Origin: Pedobacter kyonggii
GTDB taxonomy: Bacteria; Bacteroidota; Bacteroidia; Sphingobacteriales; Sphingobacteriaceae
Direction: 5' to 3'
Assembly: GCF_004310665.1 (NCBI RefSeq)
Contig: NZ_SIXF01000022.1
Coordinates: 1-64,000, forward strand
DNA: 64,000 nucleotides
Positions 7,226 through 14,464 of this stretch are shown piece after piece. The notes beneath the pieces were generated by a model. That model made no database searches. It worked only from the letters and a program-made list of their open reading frames with translations, and was not told the DNA's origin. Each line of letters opens with the position of its first letter. Within the stretch, counting starts at the first letter, position 1. A program made the translations under genes and the position numbers.

Positions 7226-8629
7226 TTAATCAGGCATAATTTTACCGGGATTTAATATCCCCTTCGGATCGAAAACTTTTTTAATACCCCGCATTAAATT
7301 AAGATGAATTTCGGAATACTTGATCGGCATAAACTCCTTTTGCACCAAACCAATTCCGTGTTCACCAGATAATGTGCCACCTAAAGCGGTGGTTAATTCA
7401 AATACTTCGGCAATGCCAAATTTGAGTTTATTTTCCCAGTCTTCATCGCTCATTCCAGCTTTAATAATGTTTACGTGCAGGTTTCCATCACCCGCATGAC
7501 CATAACAAACACTTTCAAAACCATATTTTGCACCAATTTCTTTGATACCATTGATTAATTTAGGTAAAGCTGCACGCGGAACAACGGTATCTTCCTCTTT
7601 GTATACGGAATTGGATTTTACTGATTCGGCCATCGTTCTTCTCATTCTCCAGAGTTCTTCTTTTTGAGAAGCGGTATCTGCAAATAAAACTTCCGTACAT
7701 TGATGATCTTCTAAAACGACATTGGTTTTCTCACAGTTCTTAAAAATATCATCCAAATCATCTCCATCAAACTCAATCATCAATAACGCAGCAACATCAT
7801 CTTTTAAATCGAATTTAATATCATCAAATTTAATTACCCATTCCACTCCTTTCCGTTCCATAAACTCTAAAGCCGATGGCGTTACCCCTGCCCTAAAAAT
7901 TGCAGAAACCGCTGCGCATGCATCTTCATTCGTACTAAAAGAACCCATCATTAAAACCGACTGACTAGGTTTAGGCAATAATTTGGTAACGATTTTGGTC
8001 ACCACCGCCAAAGTACCTTCCGAACCAATCATCAGCTGGGTTAAATTATAACCTGATGCATATTTCAAAGTATTTGCACCTGTCCAGATGATATCGCCAT
8101 TAGGTAGAACGACCTCAAGATTTAAGATATATTCGCGAATGGTTCCATATTTCACTACCCTTGGGCCTCCAGAACCATGAGCTACATTGCCACCAATAAA
8201 ACAAGATCCTTTGCTGCTTGGATCAACGGGATAAAGAAGTCCTTTTTCGGCCACAGCATTGATGAATTCTTCGGTAATTACGCCCGGCTCAACAGTTGCC
8301 TGTAAGTTTTCAGTATCAATATCTAAGATAGCTTTAAACTTTTCCATTGATAAAGAAACACCACCATAAATCGGCAGAGCGGCACCGCTTAAACCCGTAC
8401 CACCACCACGCGGCGTTACCGGAACATGATGAGCGTTACAGATTTTAAGTAAAGCGGAGACTTCTTCTGGAGAAGTTGGTTTCACCACAATTTCGGGCTG
8501 ATAACGCAAGTCTTCCGTTTCATCGTGACTGTAATTATCTAAACTTTCTACATCAGTAAAAATTTTATCTGCTCCTATTGCAGCCTTAATTTCTGCTAAA
8601 ATTTTGGGATTGATCTTCGTAAAATTCAT
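7226..8629 (-). CDS. glcD: FAD-linked oxidase, GlcD/D-2-hydroxyacid dehydrogenase type
   Basis: The 467-aa protein has an N-terminal PCMH-type FAD-binding domain: VVKPTSPEEVSALLKICN, PRGGGTGLSGAALP, GSCFIGGNVAHGSGGPRVVKYG and QLMIGSEGTLAVVTKI. The C-terminal cap domain contains CYGHAGDGNLHVNI and SGEHGIG, which carry the conserved His residues of glycolate/D-lactate oxidase-type enzymes. It likely oxidises a D-2-hydroxy acid with FAD as acceptor. The ATG at 8629 (MNFTKINPKIL) is the start, because the frame further upstream overlaps folB. It is directly behind folB with a one-base gap, so the two are co-transcribed. Confidence 0.88.
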   Translation of the reverse strand: MNFTKINPKILAEIKAAIGADKIFTDVESLDNYSHDETEDLRYQPEIVVKPTSPEEVSALLKICNAHHVPVTPRGGGTGLSGAALPIYGGVSLSMEKFKAILDIDTENLQATVEPGVITEEFINAVAEKGLLYPVDPSSKGSCFIGGNVAHGSGGPRVVKYGTIREYILNLEVVLPNGDIIWTGANTLKYASGYNLTQLMIGSEGTLAVVTKIVTKLLPKPSQSVLMMGSFSTNEDACAAVSAIFRAGVTPSALEFMERKGVEWVIKFDDIKFDLKDDVAALLMIEFDGDDLDDIFKNCEKTNVVLEDHQCTEVLFADTASQKEELWRMRRTMAESVKSNSVYKEEDTVVPRAALPKLINGIKEIGAKYGFESVCYGHAGDGNLHVNIIKAGMSDEDWENKLKFGIAEVFELTTALGGTLSGEHGIGLVQKEFMPIKYSEIHLNLMRGIKKVFDPKGILNPGKIMPD

Positions 8630-8630
8630 T

Positions 8631-8999
8631 TTATTTTGCTGATGTATAAGATAATTTAACAAAAGAGTGCCCAATTTGACCAGGCATAGGTGGATTTAGT
8701 TTTTTCATACTCACGTTAACCATTTCAACAAAAGGATACAATTCAATAACTTTCGAAATAATATTCTTCAAAACCGTTTCTAAAAGCTTTTGAGTGTGTT
8801 TCATTTCTTCCAGAATGATGTGATTCAGGTCCTCGTAATTAACCGTCTGTGCCAGTTCATCATCAAAACCCTGCGGCGTAAATTCTGTTACTAAATCTAC
8901 AACAAAATGATTTCCAACAAGTTGCTCTTCCGGGTAATAACCGTGTAGGGCAAAGCATTTAACATCTTTTAAGGCTACGGTTTGTTTGAAATGGCTCAT
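8631..8999 (-). CDS. folB: dihydroneopterin aldolase
   Basis: The 122-aa length and motifs fit FolB: ALKDVKCFALHGYYPEEQ near the N-terminus with the conserved Glu, VNYEDL in the middle, and MKKLNPPMPG with the catalytic Lys near residue 100. The enzyme converts dihydroneopterin to 6-hydroxymethyl-dihydropterin and glycolaldehyde in folate synthesis. It heads a two-gene unit with the FAD-linked oxidase. A glycolate-type oxidase next to an enzyme releasing glycolaldehyde is suggestive, but a functional link is only inference. Confidence 0.92.
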   Translation of the reverse strand: MSHFKQTVALKDVKCFALHGYYPEEQLVGNHFVVDLVTEFTPQGFDDELAQTVNYEDLNHIILEEMKHTQKLLETVLKNIISKVIELYPFVEMVNVSMKKLNPPMPGQIGHSFVKLSYTSAK

Positions 9000-9065
9000 A
9001 TATGTTTTGTAAGCTGCAAAATTAAATTTTTATTCATGAATATAATGCCCCTTGCCGTAAATTGT

Positions 9066-9073
9066 TACCTTTG
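9066..9073 (+). promoter_or_regulatory. candidate -7 element TACCTTTG of the glutaryl-CoA dehydrogenase gene
   Basis: TACCTTTG matches TAnnTTTG exactly, 40 bases before the ATG at 9113, in the divergent region with folB. The -33 element is not clear. Confidence 0.45.
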
Positions 9074-9112
9074 AAATGAACGCGATTTCTTAACCAGATA
9101 ACACGAAATTAC

Positions 9113-10303
9113 ATGAGCAAATCAGCAAAAAAGGACCTATACGAGGCACCGGACTATTATTTACTGGACGAATTATTAACAGATGAACATAAATTAATTC
9201 GTGCAACGGCCAGAGATTGGGTAAAAAAAGAAGTAAGTCCGATTATTGAAGATTATGCGCAAAAAGCAGAATTCCCAAAACACCTAATTAAAGGTTTGGC
9301 TGATATTGGAGCTTTCGGACCAACTATCCCGGTTGAATATGGTGGTGCAGGTTTAGATTATACCGCTTATGGAATTTTGATGCAGGAAATTGAACGCGGT
9401 GATTCTGGTATCCGTTCTACAGCCTCTGTGCAGGGTTCGTTGGTAATGTATCCTATTTATGCTTATGGTACTGAAGAACAACGTAAAAAATACCTACCAA
9501 AACTGGCGAGTGGCGAAATGATGGGCTGTTTTGGATTAACAGAACCTGATCACGGCTCTAACCCGGGCGGAATGGTAACCAATATCAAAGATGCAGGGAG
9601 TCACTATATTTTAAACGGTGCCAAAATGTGGATCAGTAATGCACCTTTTGCAGATATTGCAGTGGTTTGGGCGAAAGACGAATCCGGAAAAATAAGAGGA
9701 TTGGTTGTAGAGCGCGGGATGGAAGGTTTTTCTACGCCCGAAACACACAACAAATGGAGTTTACGTGCTTCAGCTACAGGTGAACTTGTTTTTGATAATG
9801 TAAAAGTGCCAAAAGAAAATATTTTTCCTGAAATCAGCGGGTTAAAAGGTCCGCTGGGTTGTTTAAACCAAGCACGTTATGGCATTGCCTGGGGCGCTTT
9901 GGGTGCAGCGATGGACTGTTATGATACTGCTTTACGCTATTCGAAAGAGCGTGTACAATTCGGAAAACCCATTGGAGGTTTCCAGTTACAGCAAAAGAAA
10001 CTGGCCGAAATGGTGACCGAAATTACCAAAGGGCAGCTGTTGGTTTGGCGTTTGGGGGTATTAAAAAGTGAAAACAGGGCTTCTGCAGAACAAATATCGA
10101 TGGCCAAAAGAAACAGTGTAGAAATTGCCCTGGACATAGCCCGTAATGCCCGACAAATGCTTGGCGGAATGGGTATTACAGGCGAATACTCAATCATGCG
10201 CCACATGATGAACTTAGAATCCGTAGTAACTTACGAAGGTACGCACGATATACATTTACTGATCACCGGAATGGATGTAACTGGATTAAACGCATTTAAA
10301 TAA
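9113..10303 (+). CDS. gcdH: acyl-CoA dehydrogenase, probable glutaryl-CoA dehydrogenase
   Basis: The 396-aa protein has the acyl-CoA dehydrogenase layout: an N-terminal helical domain, a beta domain with CFGLTEPDHGSNPGG and WISNAPFAD, and a C-terminal helical domain with QARYGIAWGALGAA and RVQFGKPIGGFQLQQKKLA. The catalytic Glu lies in VVTYEGTHDIHLLITG. The segment GDSGIRSTASVQGSLVM, with its Arg, is typical of glutaryl-CoA dehydrogenase, which oxidises and decarboxylates glutaryl-CoA to crotonyl-CoA in lysine/tryptophan breakdown. It is a single gene with a -7 element 40 bases upstream. Confidence 0.85.
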   Translation: MSKSAKKDLYEAPDYYLLDELLTDEHKLIRATARDWVKKEVSPIIEDYAQKAEFPKHLIKGLADIGAFGPTIPVEYGGAGLDYTAYGILMQEIERGDSGIRSTASVQGSLVMYPIYAYGTEEQRKKYLPKLASGEMMGCFGLTEPDHGSNPGGMVTNIKDAGSHYILNGAKMWISNAPFADIAVVWAKDESGKIRGLVVERGMEGFSTPETHNKWSLRASATGELVFDNVKVPKENIFPEISGLKGPLGCLNQARYGIAWGALGAAMDCYDTALRYSKERVQFGKPIGGFQLQQKKLAEMVTEITKGQLLVWRLGVLKSENRASAEQISMAKRNSVEIALDIARNARQMLGGMGITGEYSIMRHMMNLESVVTYEGTHDIHLLITGMDVTGLNAFK

Positions 10304-10357
10304 ACCTGATCTTAACTTTATTCAGTTTTATTCAACCTTATTTTCACATTACATCTT

Positions 10358-10365
10358 TAGTTTTG
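10358..10365 (+). promoter_or_regulatory. candidate -7 element TAGTTTTG
   Basis: TAGTTTTG matches the Bacteroidota -7 consensus TAnnTTTG, 23 bases before the ATG at 10388. This distance gives a short leader, as is common in this phylum. Confidence 0.45.
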
Positions 10366-10387
10366 TGCTTCATATCAAAAAATATTT

Positions 10388-10765
10388 ATGGACTTTAAAA
10401 AATACACCTACATACCTGCCCCTCCAGAAGAAGTTTATTTAGCCCTTACCAAAGAAACCAGCATAAAACTTTGGACTGGTGCTGAAGTAGAATTTGAAGA
10501 ATTGCCAGAAACAGAATTTTCTTTCTGGGATGGAGATATTACGGGTAAAAACATCGAGTTTGTTTACGGTAAACAGATTGTTCAACAATGGTACTTTGGA
10601 GAAGAAAACGAACCTTCTATCGTAACCATAAAACTCCATGAAGATAAAAAAGGAACTTCACTGGAATTTAAACAAACCAATATCCCTGATAAAGATTATA
10701 AAGACTTTACCGAAGGTATTCAGGAATATTTCCTGGGAGGTTTGGTAGATTTTTTTGACGAGTAA
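10388..10765 (+). CDS. SRPBCC/START-like protein, AHSA1 family
   Basis: The 125-aa protein begins YTYIPAPPEEVYLALTK and has LWTGAEVEFEELPETEFSFWDGDITGKNIEF in the middle and a C-terminal helix around DYKDFTEGIQEYFLGGLVDFF. This is the arrangement of the AHSA1 branch of the SRPBCC fold, which forms a hydrophobic pocket. In eukaryotes AHSA1 stimulates Hsp90, while bacterial members are mostly uncharacterised. It is cytoplasmic with no signal, and alone behind its own promoter. The ligand is unknown. Confidence 0.8.
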   Translation: MDFKKYTYIPAPPEEVYLALTKETSIKLWTGAEVEFEELPETEFSFWDGDITGKNIEFVYGKQIVQQWYFGEENEPSIVTIKLHEDKKGTSLEFKQTNIPDKDYKDFTEGIQEYFLGGLVDFFDE

Positions 10766-10964
10766 ACAAAATATAAAAAATGAAAACTAAAATTACCGCT
10801 CTTTCTTCTTTACTTTCCTTACCAAATTTACTTCCCGTATATCAAACATTTTTCTCTTTCGCTGGAAATGGCTGACAATGTTAATTATGCGCAAAATTAT
10901 GTTTCAATTATCATTTCAATAAAACATAATCAACCTGATGCTGTTCTGATATAAATAAAATATT

Positions 10965-11180
10965 ATGAACAGAACATTAGGGATTGTATTAATCGTTGTG
11001 GGTATTGCCATGCTCATCTGGACTGGCTTCTCTTATACTAAAAAAGAAAAAATTGTTGATGCAGGTCCAATTCAAATATCTGCCGATAAAGAAAAATCTG
11101 TCAATTGGCCTCCTTATGCAGGTGGTATTATTCTGATAGCTGGTGTAATTGTATTTGTAGCTTCTAAAAACAAAAGATAA
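10965..11180 (+). CDS. small two-helix membrane protein, DUF3185-like
   Basis: The 71-aa protein has a first membrane helix at about residues 4-24 (LGIVLIVVGIAMLIWTGFSY), a polar loop of about 25 residues (KKEKIVDAGPIQISADKEKS), and a second helix near 50-66. This pattern with a Pro-Tyr before the second helix resembles DUF3185 proteins of unknown function in the inner membrane. There is no operon partner. The next feature downstream is the control region of the lanthipeptide precursor. Confidence 0.7.
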   Translation: MNRTLGIVLIVVGIAMLIWTGFSYTKKEKIVDAGPIQISADKEKSVNWPPYAGGIILIAGVIVFVASKNKR

Positions 11181-11298
11181 TATCTAAAATCTTTCTTAGC
11201 ATTCCTTTTCAATCAAGTTCAGCAATAATTCTGTTCACAAATTTGCTTTGCCTAAACATTTCAAACGATTGGTTTTCAATATATTGATTACGTACAAT

Positions 11299-11329
11299 AA
11301 TATTTTTGCAACTATGTTGCAAAAATATT
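11299..11329. promoter_or_regulatory. palindromic operator 1 upstream of the lanthipeptide precursor
   Basis: AATATTTTTGCAAC (11299-11312), then TAT, then its exact reverse complement (11316-11329): a 14-bp perfect inverted repeat with a 3-base spacer. A -7-like TATTTTTG (11301-11308) lies inside the left arm, so a bound protein would cover the promoter core. The half-site TTGCAAC recurs in three other palindromes of this cluster. Confidence 0.7.
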
Positions 11330-11339
11330 CCCGTTTATT

Positions 11340-11356
11340 TTGCAACACAGTTGCAA
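11340..11356. promoter_or_regulatory. palindromic operator 2 upstream of the lanthipeptide precursor
   Basis: TTGCAAC, ACA, GTTGCAA is a perfect 7-3-7 palindrome whose centre is 34 bases from that of operator 1, about three helical turns. A further 8-base palindrome GTTGCAAC lies at 11374-11381. Together they suggest cooperative binding of a dimeric regulator ahead of the precursor gene. Confidence 0.7.
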
Positions 11357-11439
11357 TTAACTAACTTAGTGCTGTTGCAACCGGGGATAAGCCGAAACCT
11401 CGTAACCACCAGTAGGCATCAACATTAATCAATTATTTT

Positions 11440-11631
11440 ATGAAAAATCAATCAGAAAGAATCACGTTAAGTCTTGAAGACCTTCAATTAGAAAGTTTTG
11501 TAACCAGTATTGATAGCGAAGTGGCTATGCGTTTATCTGGCGGTTTAGGCAATGTATCTGAACCAACGCACACTGAACAAACAGATGATCACCACACGCC
11601 ACCTGTTAAGTGCACAACTGTTATTTGTTAG
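11440..11631 (+). CDS. lanA: class I lanthipeptide precursor (pinensin-like leader)
   Basis: The 63-aa peptide has a leader with ITLSLEDLQLESFVTSIDSE (residues 8-27) and a double-Gly cleavage site at 34-35 (RLSGG), leaving a 28-residue core. The LxxLxLxSFVTS leader pattern resembles, from memory, that of the pinensin family of Bacteroidota. The core holds one Ser, six Thr and two Cys (core positions 23 and 28, the latter the C-terminal residue), plus HTEQTDDHHT, rich in His and acidic residues. Thr18/Cys23 and Thr24 or 25/Cys28 are plausible ring pairs. It lies next to a LanC/LanB/C39-exporter operon and has its own palindrome-bearing control region and terminator. Confidence 0.88.
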   Translation: MKNQSERITLSLEDLQLESFVTSIDSEVAMRLSGGLGNVSEPTHTEQTDDHHTPPVKCTTVIC

Positions 11632-11653
11632 TTAATAATAGGTGTTTTCATCT

Positions 11654-11680
11654 CAAGGCGTCTTTATGGCGCCTTGTTTC
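11654..11680 (+). terminator. rho-independent terminator of the precursor gene
   Basis: CAAGGCG (11654-11660) pairs with CGCCTTG (11670-11676) around a nine-base loop and is followed by TTTC. It separates the precursor from the convergent LanC-like gene. Confidence 0.6.
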
Positions 11681-11743
11681 GTTAAGTGCGGTACGGTTAG
11701 CAACAAGCGGTTGGGGTTTAGGATCAATAACTGGTTAACCAAT

Positions 11744-13621
11744 CTAACTATCTATCTCAATAAATCCTGCCTTAATTAACAACCTGATCTGTTGCATCAC
11801 TTTATCCTTCAATTCGAATAAAGACTTAGCACTTGGTTCTCCGCTAAAAAATATGGGTATAAATGATTGAAGCAACTCTCCTACTTTTAATTCCTTTTTT
11901 CCTATTGCATTTAAAATCATTGTGGCAAATACACCAACCTGAACTTCTTCTATACCGTTTTTATTACTGACTAATAAAAGAATCTCACTTTCTTTCAATT
12001 TGTTCGGAAGATAAAGTTTAACATGCCTACTTAACCTAAAAAATTGTTCGATTAAATACTGATCTGTAAATATGAGGCTTTCTTCAGCCTTTTTAAGCAA
12101 ATGCTTTTGCTTCTGTTCAAAACTAAAATACCCTTTATGTTCTTTCCATAAATCAACCAATTCATTTTCCAGGTTAAATGCTGCTACAATTTCATTGCTT
12201 TGGATTTTCGAAATTTCTGATTGGAGTCTTATCTTAAAATCATTGATGTCTTTATCCTCAAAAACAGGAAAATTCTTTAATTTACCTAGTGTTCTGGCAT
12301 AATATTTTGAAAAAATCGACTTTTTGACCTGAATTTCACTGTATATATCTTCAAGGTCAGATTTTTTGCTGTTTTTTGGTAATTCAGGAGCCAAAATGTT
12401 ATCTGAACTTTGCCCCATCAAAATAGCTAAAATGATATAACCAATTCCAGCTTTTCCCGATAATAACCCATAATCATCAACACCGCAAGAAACATACGTA
12501 TTAAAACTTCTCGTTTTTTGATGGAGTTTTCTGGCCGTATCTAATATGACAACGATTTGAGATTCCGTCTCGCAGTTAAACAAAAACGGGATCATGCCGC
12601 AATAGCCACTAACAAGGGTAAAATCATTCCGATCTAACTTTTCTAAGTCATTTAAACAGCGTTCCAGAGCATTTTTGCAGTCTTCATTGTACTGTTTTTC
12701 TTTTGTTAGATCTAATGCTATTTGTCTGCTCATTCCGATTCCGGCTGCACCATGTGCCCAGGCATTAACATCGGTCATTTCGGGTAAAAATGTTTGCAAA
12801 TTCCATTCATGCACATCAGGTTTATTTAGCCGGTGCGGACCGAGGCGTAAATCCAACCAGTTTTTAGCAGGTATGTGGAAATACTGCATTTCGTACTTTA
12901 AAGCTTCTTCTGCAAGATAAATCAATCCCGCAGCATTAAAATATCGACCAACTTGCATAAATACCCAGGCAATACCAGATGCCCCATGAGAAAACCCGGT
13001 CATACTATCATAGGCTTTTTTTGAACTGGAGTAATCCCACTTTAATCCCTGTTCTGATATTCGTGCTTCTGTAATCAGCCTGTCAACCAGAAAATTAACC
13101 ATCTTTAAAACTTTAACATCAGCAGTATGATTATAAAGCAGAGTCAACATCAATAAATTACCACTATAGCCACTTAAGAGATCGGTTTTCAACAAACCTG
13201 TGGTCAATTGCCGTTGATTCTTCAAAGTAAGTTCAAGTGCTTTTTTTTTGTAAAAACCGTTACCTGTAGCTTCAAAAACCTTTAAACAGGTATAAATTAC
13301 CCCTCCTAATCCAGTATAAAGCGCAAAGGATTTCGGATTCAATACTGCATCAGCATTTAAGATCCGGTACATGGCCTTATTCACAATTCTCAAATGATCA
13401 GCATCTCCATCGAATTGATATAATTTCAAAAAAAAGAGAACGATGCCACAGTTGCCGTTAAAAAGATCATAACTTTCCCTAAACTCATATTCATCAAGGC
13501 TGATGTAAAAAGGTGTTGGCCACCATATTTCCTGTTCAGTTTCTTTAGAATTCAAGCGCAGTTCATCGTAAATTCCGTAAAGCTGTGCTTTAAATTTTTT
13601 GGTCTGTTCTGCAGTAAACAT
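11744..13621 (-). CDS. lanC: LanC-like lanthionine synthetase family protein with C-terminal extension and no zinc ligands
   Basis: The first roughly 400 residues follow the LanC double-barrel repeat pattern: FNGNCGIVLFFLKL, TGFSHGASGIAWVF, NAWAHGAAGIGMSR, TLVSGYCGMIPFLF and YGLLSGKAGIGYIIL. LanC cyclases add Cys thiols to dehydrated Ser/Thr using a zinc held by Cys in WCYG and by Cys-His in LCHG. Here those positions read WAHG and LVSG, so all three ligands seem absent. At 625 aa it is about 200 residues longer than normal, and the tail (VGVFATMILNAIGKKELKVG, then VMQQIRLLIKAGFIEID) looks like a winged-helix module. It is last in the exporter-LanB-elimination-LanC operon, 9 bases after the preceding gene. 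Confidence 0.82.
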   Translation of the reverse strand: MFTAEQTKKFKAQLYGIYDELRLNSKETEQEIWWPTPFYISLDEYEFRESYDLFNGNCGIVLFFLKLYQFDGDADHLRIVNKAMYRILNADAVLNPKSFALYTGLGGVIYTCLKVFEATGNGFYKKKALELTLKNQRQLTTGLLKTDLLSGYSGNLLMLTLLYNHTADVKVLKMVNFLVDRLITEARISEQGLKWDYSSSKKAYDSMTGFSHGASGIAWVFMQVGRYFNAAGLIYLAEEALKYEMQYFHIPAKNWLDLRLGPHRLNKPDVHEWNLQTFLPEMTDVNAWAHGAAGIGMSRQIALDLTKEKQYNEDCKNALERCLNDLEKLDRNDFTLVSGYCGMIPFLFNCETESQIVVILDTARKLHQKTRSFNTYVSCGVDDYGLLSGKAGIGYIILAILMGQSSDNILAPELPKNSKKSDLEDIYSEIQVKKSIFSKYYARTLGKLKNFPVFEDKDINDFKIRLQSEISKIQSNEIVAAFNLENELVDLWKEHKGYFSFEQKQKHLLKKAEESLIFTDQYLIEQFFRLSRHVKLYLPNKLKESEILLLVSNKNGIEEVQVGVFATMILNAIGKKELKVGELLQSFIPIFFSGEPSAKSLFELKDKVMQQIRLLIKAGFIEIDS

Positions 13622-13630
13622 AATTAAACG

Positions 13631-14458
13631 CTATATACTCGATTTTTCATGGATAAATTGAATGCATGCTATTATACAATACATAATGTAAGCTTCTTCT
13701 TGATTAGAAATACCTAAACGGTTATTATTCATATGCTTAAAGCTTGAAATCACCTGAAATAATTTATGTTCTTCAAAAACAGTACACTTATACAGACTCA
13801 TTACGCTGATGGTTTCGGATAAATAGGCATCTAAATCATCATCTACCTCCCTCGCATTTAGCCCTTGCCAAAACTGATCCGCAGCTTTAATTATTTGAGG
13901 TTTCGAAATTTTAAAAACGGTTTCAAATTGATTGAGCCAAAATAACCTTTGCCTTTCTTTCGGCTCTGTTTGGTTGAAGAGTTTAGGTAGCCAGCCTTCT
14001 AAAAAGAATTTACATACGCTAATTAATGCCTCTTTATCCCATCCTAAGGCAAATAATAAGCTGAGGTGAAGTTTTATAGCCTGAGCCGTAAGCGATTGAT
14101 TGACTTCCTTTTTCGCAATCCAGTTTAGGATATAAAGTGACGAACATTCAAAATAACGTTCTGCCCAAGCCATACTCTCAATATTCCCATACCGATCTAT
14201 TTCTGGCTCATATTTGGCAATCTGAACTGATCTGATTATTGACTTTTCTGAACTTAGCGACGTAACGATTAAATCGTGCTGGCTTACTGCGGCTTTTAAC
14301 CTCAACCGGATATGATCACCTCCTTCCCAGTACCTAATAAAAAACCAGGGTGCATTCCATTGCTGAATAAATGGATGAACCAGCTGTTTTAAAAGTTCAT
14401 TAGCATCTCCCTGATGGAATATATACACTGATAACCATTTATCTTGTTGATTTTCCAT
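13631..14458 (-). CDS. thiopeptide-type bacteriocin biosynthesis protein (LanB elimination domain, SpaB_C-like)
   Basis: The 275-aa protein matches the C-terminal elimination domain of LanB dehydratases as a free-standing gene. It shows WLSVYIFHQGDANELL at the start, FFIRYWEGGDHIRLRL (the conserved RYxxxGxHIRLR motif) and YEPEIDRYGNIESMAWAERYF (the YEPExxRYGG-type motif). This module removes glutamate from glutamylated Ser/Thr to make dehydro residues. It lies 6 bases behind the LanB gene, so the two halves of a split dehydratase are co-expressed. Confidence 0.88.
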   Translation of the reverse strand: MENQQDKWLSVYIFHQGDANELLKQLVHPFIQQWNAPWFFIRYWEGGDHIRLRLKAAVSQHDLIVTSLSSEKSIIRSVQIAKYEPEIDRYGNIESMAWAERYFECSSLYILNWIAKKEVNQSLTAQAIKLHLSLLFALGWDKEALISVCKFFLEGWLPKLFNQTEPKERQRLFWLNQFETVFKISKPQIIKAADQFWQGLNAREVDDDLDAYLSETISVMSLYKCTVFEEHKLFQVISSFKHMNNNRLGISNQEEAYIMYCIIACIQFIHEKSSI

Positions 14459-14464
14459 AAGCTG

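Noticed and set aside
10780-10875. 31-codon hydrophobic plus-strand frame after the AHSA1 gene
   Set aside because: Too short and without promoter or recognisable membrane-peptide pattern; could be real but not supported.
11632-11743. Second precursor peptide after the lanthipeptide gene
   Set aside because: Looked for another short frame with a GG motif near the LanC end; only a terminator and non-coding sequence were seen.
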